Shown: positions 55,561-64,000 of the stretch, piece by piece | How the letters are laid out: every line of letters starts with the position of its first letter | How positions within the stretch are numbered: position 1 is the stretch's first letter | Assembly (NCBI GenBank): GCA_944739405.2 | Contig: OX123196.2 | Coordinates: 53,978,196 to 54,042,195 of the forward strand | Reading direction: 5' to 3' | From: Euclidia mi | Taxonomy: Eukaryota; Arthropoda; Insecta; Lepidoptera; Erebidae | DNA length: 64,000 nucleotides | Translations under genes and position numbers: made by a program | The notes under the pieces: model-generated | What the model saw: only the letters and a program-made list of their open reading frames with translations | What the model was told of the DNA's origin: nothing | Database searches by the model: none

Positions 55561-57902
55561 AAATATAAAAAAATAAAAGAGATGTCTCTATGATTACAAA
55601 AAAAACATAAACAATTTCAAAGGGTCTCTGTAAGTTCCACTAATATCAGTGTGCCTGCTAAATGGCTGAGTATTCCTCAATAGGTAGTAGAGACCTAATG
55701 AGAAATATACGACACATTGTTAAATAATGTGCACACTCTAGATTCAAACTCTCAATGGGTCCAACAAGACCCATATCGCCGTGTACGCCTGCAAAATAAA
55801 CTGAATTTACTCACCACTTCATGTGGTAAAATACACGTGAAAGAGGAGACCTACCAAAACGGTGTATCCCTACCCTAAGACGCAATCTTTTTCACCCAAA
55901 TTTATATGTAGCACTGCGAACCGTCCGCAACACTTTGATGTAAAACTCTAGGCTTAGCGTTAATTTAACTTTCCGTAAACAAGCCCGCTTGCGAGATAAC
56001 TTTTTCAAGTCGCCAAAAACTGAATTATGAATTTCATTTACAATGTCACAGATTTTTCTTTATTTAGGTCTGCTACAAAGGAGTTGTTCCCATTAACTGG
56101 TTTGTGCAAACGTTTTTTGTACGTAGTGTGGCAGTGACGTCTAAGGATAAGATTTGTGCAGAATTATTTGTTCTTTTTGTTTGGATTATAGGGTGAGTTG
56201 ATACAAGCTTGCAGTTATTTTCAGAATGGTTTGTGCTTTTGGACTGTTATAATTTTGCAGTTATTACTTGTACAATTAGTATGGTTTATTTTCAACGCTG
56301 TGACCAAACATATACACAAATAGATGCACAAAAATGTCACCTTCATCTGATAAGGCGTTAGGCAAACAAAAATATAATTGCAAAATCTCTTCTATACTTT
56401 ACACTCTCTCTTTCAATCATCTTTCTGCCCTTTCTACTCTCTTTCGACTTCTGTCTTTCTTCCTTCCTTCGTCCGCCCTTTCTACCGCGCTTTCCGTCTC
56501 TATCTCTTTCTCGTCCGTATCTCTCTTGCTTTATCGCTCTTCCTTCCACCTTCTCTCTCATTTACTCTTCTTCGACAATTCTGTCATTTAATACGCCTTA
56601 AAACCAAGGTACCTAAAAATAAATAACCTAAAAATAAACAACTTCAACTCGTATAACTAAATTAATTACCAAACAACCTCGTACTTTATTTATTGAGTCT
56701 TTTGCGTATTAATTAATATCAATTCCGAGCTGGAAGTTCCTTTGATTAAAATTGTCGGGTCTTATTCATCCCATAGACTATTTTGCTGTATACATCCCTT
56801 AATTTCGGGTCATCTGTTAGACAGCATTATGGAATGAATAACGGTTTCTGTTTCCTTCCGAATTAATTGGGAAGGGTTGATTTTCGAAACACAATTTACT
56901 AGTAAAATGAATTATTGTCTGTTTAAAGCGATGGGTCAGAGAAGTTTGCTATGCAGTTGATCAATAGCTTTACGTTGTTTAAAGATGTCTCCCATATTAA
57001 AACTTTAAGTAACAGTTCTGATAGTCTTTGTTATAGGTCTGTTAGTTGATATTTTGTTGAATAATGGAATACTATTACTGTATGCGTAGAACTCTATTTG
57101 TCTCACGAGTCTGAAGATGCTCCTTGACTTGGTTTATAAGTTTTATTCTATATTCGTCGTATTTTTTATGTCTATGAAACTATGTGTGGTATCTCGTAGG
57201 GTATCTTTTAAATTCGTAATTGATATGTCTGAATTGATATTACTCTTTGACACAGACAAGAACTATTTTCAAAATATAATATAGAATGAGGTTTAAGTAT
57301 TTTAATCTTTCGCGACTTATAGGTGTGCATTATTTGATATCTGTTAATAGGTAAGGCGTATACAATATTATATTGCCAAATTGGTCAGAAAGATATATCT
57401 AAACTTTTTTAATACAGTAAGAGGCATATTTTTGACCCGATGTTTCATCAAGTTTACATCAGCAACAGCCTAAGAAAGACTGCTAGTAAGTATCTACGCG
57501 ATTAATATTCATTTGAAATAAATCCTTTAATGAATATGGAAGTAACTACACTAAATATAAACATTCTTTAACAAGCACTCAAACGAGGAGAGGACTATTC
57601 ATCTTACAAGTCGCCACTTCGTAAATATCCCACACTCATAACGGTACAACAACTTTATTTTCAAACAAAACTTCGTAAGGGGCGTATATTTCCTCTTAAT
57701 GTCATGCAGTACCTGTCTAACTAAATTCGCCAAGAAATTTGCAAGCTAGATAAGTTGAAAAGTTCTGAGGTAAGCATCGTCGGTAGCTATGTCGTCAATT
57801 AATATGGAAGTTAGTCCAGTTCTTTTGGTAAAAACTTTGCTGAGTCCATAGGATACGAAATTATTATTGCGATTACGAGGTCATGTTTGCAATATGGGTT
57901 AT
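55561..57902. other. Anonymous DNA with a pyrimidine tract
   Basis: No gene recognised. The only structure is the C/T-biased stretch listed separately at 56386-56589. Confidence 0.4.
56386..56589. repeat. ~200-bp pyrimidine-rich tract
   Basis: The plus strand is overwhelmingly C and T (CTTCCTTCCTTC, CTCTCTTTC and similar) with few purines. It is imperfect and not a simple tandem repeat. Long frames on both strands here are a by-product of the composition. Confidence 0.85.
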
Positions 57903-58250
57903 ATCTATACATATTATAAAATGAAGTCCCCGCCACGTTCTGTTTGTCAGTATGAACGTGATAAACTCAAAAACTACCGAATGGATTTTGGTACGGTTTT
58001 AACCAATAGATCTAAGTCTGATTTGTGAGGTTAGTTTACGCTTTCGTATCAGCACATAAATAATACAAACAGAGAATTTGTATGTAATAATAGTCCTCTG
58101 CTTACCCCTTTTGTAAATATACATGTACATTGTACACGCAAATATATTTTATATTATACAAAGTTACGCCATCAAACGATTCGTAGGAAATTTCATTAAA
58201 ATCGGTCCAGTAGTTTCGGAGTTTATCACTTCTGTCGGACAGAAAATGGT
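57903..58250. repeat. Dispersed repeat with GATAAACTCAAAAACTACCG
   Basis: TACATATTATAAAATGAAGT, TTTGTCAGTATGAACG, GATAAACTCAAAAACTACCG near the left, and TCGGTCCAGTAGTTTCGGAG near the right. I know such sequence from abundant non-autonomous repeats of Lepidoptera, possibly Helitron-derived. The edges are vague. Confidence 0.45.
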
Positions 58251-58584
58251 GATAATTTGTTTACAACTACCGACGTTTGTTAGGGTCTATCCCTATAAAC
58301 CATTTTATGAAGGCATTGCCTCGAAGTTATAGCGGAATAGTGAAAATAGAGGTGCTATTACAAGGCTATATTTCAGAGGTTGAGTAGGCTTGTCTGGAAA
58401 ATGTTTGATGGGACTGATAAGACAGCCTATATTTCGTTGGTTTGCTGCATGATATTGGTAAACGTTTGTAACAAAAATGAAGGCAGTAGCCACATTTTAA
58501 TGCAGAGTAGTTTTTTAGGTGTTACGGATTTTTGGGGTGATAAAAACAGCATTTAAGGTGTAATATTTAAAAGGGCGAGCGGAC

Positions 58585-58665
58585 AATGCCCGATGCAGTG
58601 GTTCAATGGACGAGTTACAAACTGTAGGGCTCATTAAGTCGGTTATCGGTTTAAATTAAAATAAA
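58585..58665 (+). repeat. Degenerate tRNA-like SINE head
   Basis: GATGCAGTGGTTCAATGG resembles an A box and GGTTATCGGTTTAAATT a decayed B box about 45 bp later. Old and uncertain. Confidence 0.35.
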
Positions 58666-59861
58666 TACATAAAAGAAGAACACAACCATAAGTTGGAATC
58701 CATTATAAACGAACGAGTGCTTTTCTTTGGAAAGTAAATAAAGTTACCCGCAAGTAGAAATAGGAAAATATTAAATTTGTTTGTGCAAATGACCCGTGAC
58801 TCGTAATTTTGTTCCAACAAATTGATTAATTTCTATCTCAAAATATAGATACATTATTTATTTTTAAAAGGTGAACCATAAAGTAAGGAAGTAAGTAATA
58901 GAGACCGCATTAAAATAGCAACCTTACCCAATATATTTTCTTCACTTTGACTTATGATTTTTTTCTCATGTAAGAGAAAGATAAATATACAAATGTCATT
59001 TCGAATCTTCGAAGTTGTCGTAAATTTTAACTAGACTAGTGATGTGCTTACTCAGAAAGAATTTCGATAAAATATCGATAATATTTTGTAATAAATCCTC
59101 AGATTTGGTTTACTCAGAATGAATATCAATTGAATGTTGATAAATCCTCAGATAAAGTAAAATATGTGAATAAATCCAGCTTATATTTAAACACTAGTAA
59201 ATAAGTTACGATAAAAAATATATTTTTAAATTACCTTTTTAAGGTGAATAAAGCAGTTGATATACCTACATAATATCACTAATAATCACTACCTATATGC
59301 AATGATAGGGTCAATGACGAGATCATTACTACGTAATGGTTTTCGAATACAAAACCACGTTACGTATTTCAGACTTTTGGAAGTTATATGCTTATTATTT
59401 GGAAAATTATCACGATCGTCAAGTATTTGTCTAAAATCTTCCAAACTAAATTAGGCCTTCTCAAATTGCAGGGAGGCACGAGCCCAGTATGCTCAGTTAC
59501 ATAATTATATTAAATCACCAATCGAGAGCAGGCTGCAGTAATAAGTGAGTTAACTAATAGATTAGAAATAAAATTTAACTTCAGAGTCAATTTTAAATTA
59601 AATATTTGACACATAATCAATCACATTTATTTACGGTAAAATAGAAAAAGTCACTGACAGTATCATTGGCTTAGTTAGAAAAAAAAACTCAAATGTTTAC
59701 AAAATCATATTATATATACCGGTCAAATTAACGCCCTTATATATACGCCTAGGTCTAAAATAAGTGAGAAATAAAATAATATAAAGGAATAAAACCAGGA
59801 GCCCGCATGGTTAGTAAGAAAGAAAATAAAATTGTGTGCGTACTTCTAACTGGCACCGAAC
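58666..59861. other. Anonymous AT-rich DNA
   Basis: No gene, RNA or nameable repeat. CAGAATGAATATC-like words repeat near 59050 and 59110 (CTCAGA, AATTTCGATA or AATATCAATT), probably a small duplication. Confidence 0.4.
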
Positions 59862-60430
59862 TCAAAAAGTGTTGTTGTTAAAAATATTAGTTTTTCTGCT
59901 GCCTAGTGCGAGCATCTTTAGATGTTGGTAAAGGCTCTTGGAGATTAGTCCATTTACTGACACAACTATCGGCACAAGGATCGCCGAGTTCACATCCCAC
60001 ATATCGACAATCTCATGAGCTGGGCCCAAATATTTGAACTCCTTCTCTTTTTCTGCTTTTACGAGATTGCTGTCATGCGATATGGTAATAACGTCTATCA
60101 ATGCGAGTCGCTCTGCTCGGTCTATCACTACAATATCACGCTTATTGGCTACAATAAACCTGTCTGTAATGATAGACCTATACCAGGACAACAACGTACG
60201 ACCATTTTTTCGAGAACTTGGACGGGCACAATCTGTGTCTGTAGTACGGTGAACCAATGAGATTATATTTAAGGACTAGTTGCTGATGGATTATATTGGC
60301 CACTTGATTGTGTCTGTGCAAATACTGGCCATTTGCAAAACCCGAACAACCGGATACTATATGTCTGAGAGATTTCCCGGGCTGGTGACATGCCCGCCAT
60401 ATGTCAATCGCACCGTCCCTCAGTATATAC
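59862..60430 (-). pseudogene. R2-type LINE fragment: zinc knuckle and restriction-like endonuclease
   Basis: Reading right to left, IWRACHQPGKSLRHIVSGC is a C-terminal knuckle whose first Cys has become Trp. LHRHNQVANIIHQQL follows. After frameshifts the reading continues ITDRFIVANKRDIVVIDR and LIDVITISHD, then IVPIVVSVNGLIS. The order D-I-V then I-D-V is the restriction-like endonuclease seen after RT in R2-superfamily LINEs. Here the Pro of the usual PD pair is Arg and the knuckle is damaged, so it is dead. RT itself is not in the window. Confidence 0.75.
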
Positions 60431-61162
60431 TATCGGCAGACACAGACAGAGTAATTATGAAGACAATACCTTTGGTTTCACCGAAGAGAATAATAGAAAT
60501 AAGAGAATAGAATATTAATTAAAATTATTACACAAACTTGCAGTACTGCAGGTTTATGTAATTATTTTTATAAAATTAAAAGACAGAGGAGGACTAGTCT
60601 CACCATCAAAATGTGTATTAAATATTTTTAAAGTTACAGTAAATGTTGTATGTGAAGGCAGTGATAGTCTGTGTGCGATAGCTGAAAGCTTGTGATGATC
60701 GATGAAAACACTTTTCTTGAGATATATAATTGTATTCAAGTATACTTATTTTTCAAAGAAATATTGCAGTATAGTTTCTACATCACAATAGTGCAAAGGC
60801 TACCTTTTTTTTGCAATAACTGTCACCCACATCGGCGAACACGTGGGCCGAAGCTAGTCTGTAAAATAAAAGTATCGATAAAGTTATAACGACACTATGT
60901 TTATGCGTCACAATCTTTATACGAATAAATCAAAATGCCCATGAACGAAGTATCAAAGTTTCAAATTAAGTTCTATTAAATTTTGACGGGTAATGGGTCC
61001 CCACTACGGTGACCTATGTCAGACCTTTGAGTGATGGGATCCCTACGTCTATAACATAATATATATAGTCTAAGAGGTGAACAAACTTTTACTTAAAAAA
61101 ATCAAGTTGCTCTTTTTAATCTCAAATGCAAAAAAGGATGTATATACATACATGCATACATA
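60431..61162. other. No gene seen
   Basis: Short frames on both strands without motifs. Nothing nameable. Confidence 0.4.
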
Positions 61163-61375
61163 CATAGACTCACGCCTGTTTCCCCGAAGGGGTAGGCAGA
61201 GGCATATTGAACGCCCACTTTTCGCCAGTGTTTTGATCCCACCTAATAGGTGGCGAGCCTATTGCCGCTTATTGGGACATTTTGTTTGCCAGAGCCTCGT
61301 CCGTTGATCGGCAGGTGCACCACTTGCAGGTGAGGTTGGCTTGGGACCCTAAGTTCTTGGTGGGAACCCTATACA
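61163..61375 (+). repeat. Lepidopteran dispersed repeat (GGGGTAGGCAGAG family), longer copy
   Basis: AGACTCACGCCTGTTTCCCC, GAAGGGGTAGGCAGAGGC, GATCCCACCTAATAGGTGGC, GGTGAGGTTGGCTTGGGAC. It is the longest copy of this family in the window and abuts the Tc1 element. Confidence 0.6.
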
Positions 61376-61658
61376 CCCAAATATAGGCTATATATACACA
61401 CATCAAAAAAGTCTAAGCAACACATACAAATTTCAATTTTACAATGTGTTTTCGCATTATATCCTTAGTATTTTCTTATTTATATTATTTTTTAATGCTT
61501 TTTTGATATTAAACAACTAGTTATTTTTTTCATGAACATCTTAATGAACAATAATTACGGGTAAGTACTGTATGTAGAGTATGTACGTAGTACAAATTAA
61601 GGTGCCTAACCAACTAAACTTAAACTAAAATTAAATGGTTGTACAAAAATTGCATAAT

Positions 61659-62669
61659 TTAATACAAAGTGTGGCCTCTATTATTGAGAACTTGCTGGCA
61701 CCGATTATTCATAGAATCGATGAGATTGTTAATGTTATCCTGCGGCAATCGCTCCCAATGAAATTTGAGTAAGTCCATCAGTTGTTGGGTTGTTGTCACT
61801 CCATCCAAGTCCTTTAAAACACGTCTCTGGAGCATGTCCCATGCATGCTCGATGGGATTGAGGTCTGGCGATTGTGCAGGCCGAGGCAATACCAGGATGT
61901 TTTCCCTTGCCAAGTACTCCCGTGTGTGCTAAACTGTATGCGAACGCGCCTTGTCATGCATCAACATGAAATTGGAGCCAAGCGTTTATGCGAATGGATG
62001 GAAATAAGACCTTAGAACACCCTCAACGTAATTTACAGCGTTCATGTTACCGTTTACAAAAACGAGCTCAGTTCATCTGTTATTCATAATACCCACCAAT
62101 ACCATAACGGTTGAGCCGTTGCATAGATGCACTTCCTGAACACACCTCAGTCTTTCAGTATTTCCAGGACGACGGTACACTCTAGTATCAGGCTTGAACC
62201 CACATCGAGACTCATCGCAAAATAAAATTTTATCCCATTGTTCCCGGGTCCATGTAATGTGTTCCCTACACCATTCATTTCGACAAGCGCGATTCCCGTG
62301 ACGTATCAGTGGGCACTTAATTGACCGTCGCGCTCGTAGGCCATACTCATGCAGTCAATTTCGCACAGTTTGGCAGCTAACAACAACACCACTTGAATTA
62401 TGTAGCCTTAAACCTATCTCTCGAGCGGTTAACATCGGCTGGCGTCTTGCAGTCAGTTGTATGTATCGATCTTGCCGTGTGGTTGTACACCTACCTCGAC
62501 CTGGGTGCTGCTCAGCAGGATCGCCCGTGTTAGTGTAACGCTGATGAAGACGGCAAATAACGTTCCTGTTGATACCAAAATACCGAGATACCTGAGATTG
62601 ACTTCTTCCCGCTTGCAACATGCCTACAGCTCTTTGCATTTCATCTGCGTTCAAATGACGTCGCTCCAT
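61659..62669 (-). pseudogene. Tc1-like (DD34E) transposase with four stop codons
   Basis: One continuous register from ATG 62669-62667 to the end at 61659, about 337 codons, the usual Tc1 length. The N-terminal paired helix-turn-helix region (GRSQSQVSRYFGINRNVICRL) is followed by a second DNA-binding part. Catalytic residues: Asp in ILFCDESRC, Asp in LMHDKARSH, and Glu in SPDLNPIEHAWD, with 34 residues between the last two. Stops are at 62355-62357 (TGA), 62073-62075 (TGA), 61986-61988 (TAA) and 61929-61931 (TAG). No frameshift is visible. CACACATCAAAAAAGTC near 61397 may be the left terminus; I could not confirm a matching right one. Confidence 0.9.
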
Positions 62670-62889
62670 CAAAATCCAAATTTGTTCAAAAGTTTAGTTA
62701 TTGATTTTGTTGCTTTGTTTGTTAAATCTTCTGTACCTATATAAGTATATTAAATTCTTGCAAATAGTAATCGGTACTGCACCTAAATGTTATGTAATTA
62801 TGATTTACATTCTGCAAACCATTGTGGCAAACGCGATTCATTTTGGAAATGCTATTGGGCACAAGAAGCCGAAATTAGACATGTATGTT

Positions 62890-62999
62890 CCTTGAGGACC
62901 GTAGCGTTGCACTTAAAAGAGATTACCGGAAATACCTGCGGGATCCGGCATAATCGGTTAAATTAAAAACAAATGTTGGGCGTAGCTGCGCGCATCCTC
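62890..62999 (+). repeat. Helitron-like 3' fragment
   Basis: Shares GGGAT, GTTAAAT, AAAAA and GGCGTAGCTGCGCGCATCC with the end of the element at 40768-40974, but the CTAGT terminus is lost. Confidence 0.4.
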
Positions 63000-63099
63000 A
63001 TGAATTGAATTCTCATAATTATAGTCTTGGATGCAACTTGCCTTAGTCATTCCTTGGCCTCATGATCCGAGGCTCGACGCTAGAAGAAATTAACAATTG

Positions 63100-63310
63100 A
63101 ATACGGGTAATTTTAAACAGAACGCAAACGAGCAAACCCTTGGTGGTAAGCGATTACTACCACCGACCCTTGCAACACCAAAGGAGTAACAAGTGCGTTG
63201 CTCTCTGGATAGAAAAAAAGGTATAGGTAAGGGGGGAGCAAGATGAAGGAGGTGGAAATGGAGATTGGCCTTCGGCACTTTCACTGACCGAATGAAAAGC
63301 AACAGTACAA
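63100..63310 (-). repeat. Dispersed lepidopteran retroelement 3' tail, minus strand
   Basis: CGAGCAAACCCTTGGTGGTA, AGCGATTACTACCACC, AACACCAAAGGAGTAACAAG and GTGCGTTGC are the inverse of the block at 19080-19210. Confidence 0.6.
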
Positions 63311-64000
63311 ATATATTTTACGCTTTATTTGACAATGTTTTTTTTCGAACTTAAGTGCTGCTCTTTCAACTTTTGTCGCACCGTCCATTCCACTTCGATA
63401 CAACGTCTGTCTACTTAGTGATTAAACTTTCTGATAGGTTAAAGTGATAGCCAAATGAAATTACCATGTTGTAAAATATGTGAATGAAACATATTTCCTA
63501 ATTCGAAATTAAACAAATAACTCAATTTTGAATTAATTAAGTAGGTAAAATAATAGTAAAACTATTGATGGGCTAAAATTTTCTGTGGGTCGCTCAGGTA
63601 TAAACATTATCTTTAAATAGCAATAGATAAAAGTCTACGCTATAATTTAAAGAAGATTCTATAACTTTCTCAAAATATTGAAGATGTCTTTTTTAATATT
63701 AACTTATTTGGTTGCTAATTTTAGTTCTATATTTCGATTTGCAAGTTCTTTTTTATCAATGTAGCATGAAATTTTACGTTTTTTGAGTAATTAAAGTGTT
63801 AATTTTAATAAATAACTCAAAATTGTACATAATGATAAAACAAAATCCGCCTCAAGGTTGTTTCGTTCCGTTGCATTTTCTGAAAAAGTTTACCGTAGTT
63901 ATATATATTTTATTTACACCATCAGAATCAAGAAATTTAAAGGAACAAAACGCCAAACAACTAAAAAAAAACGCAGATATTTTAATGTGAGAATTTTCGA
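63311..64000. other. Anonymous AT-rich DNA to the window edge
   Basis: Short AT-rich frames only. Nothing recognised. Confidence 0.4.

Noticed and set aside
56358..56561. Arg/Glu/Lys-rich minus frame
   Set aside because: By-product of the pyrimidine-rich tract.

Overview
The window looks like transposon-saturated, AT-rich nuclear DNA from a moth or butterfly (Lepidoptera). This rests on several short dispersed repeats I recognise from lepidopteran genomes: tRNA-headed SINEs, the family with the core GGGGTAGGCAGAG, the family containing GCTTACCATCAGG, and RTE and Helitron relics. I found no convincing host gene, tRNA, rRNA or CRISPR array. Nearly every long open frame belongs to a mobile element, most of them broken.

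Layout. Positions 1-17185 are a head-to-tail array of about 4.7-kb units (three full units plus one partial). Each unit carries the same dead 3' part of a BEL/Pao retrotransposon pol on the minus strand. One unit holds an extra 1.43-kb element with 13-bp terminal inverted repeats. The last unit runs on into BEL sequence to about 17780. A diverged single copy of the middle of the unit lies at 19852-21561, split by a truncated RNase H LINE. From 21.5 to 31.0 kb there is mostly anonymous AT-rich DNA with fold-back repeats and a LINE tail.

Positions 31035-39839 hold a Ty3/gypsy element of CsRn1 type with two 296-bp LTRs. Its gag has a CHCC-type knuckle, and a canonical GGGAAAC slippery site sits directly before the gag stop. 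Its integrase gene is interrupted by about 4.3 kb of nested insertions, including a DDE transposase with about 81 residues between the second Asp and the Glu (DD82E-like) and a truncated CR1-type LINE. A second DD82E-like transposase lies on the minus strand at 42083-43428. Positions 46911-50770 hold a CR1-type LINE with an uninterrupted 948-codon ORF2 and a 5'-truncated ORF1. The last 13 kb contain repeats, an R2-like endonuclease fragment and a Tc1 transposase killed by four nonsense codons in one unshifted frame. Two overlapping, coding-looking frames at 45100-45710 (minus) are the only ones I could not assign to a mobile element.

The genes do not form a pathway. The window records successive insertion, nesting and decay, with one recent local amplification at the left. 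Coordinates of open frames are exact; repeat edges are by eye and may be off by tens of bases. No database or alignment program was run.
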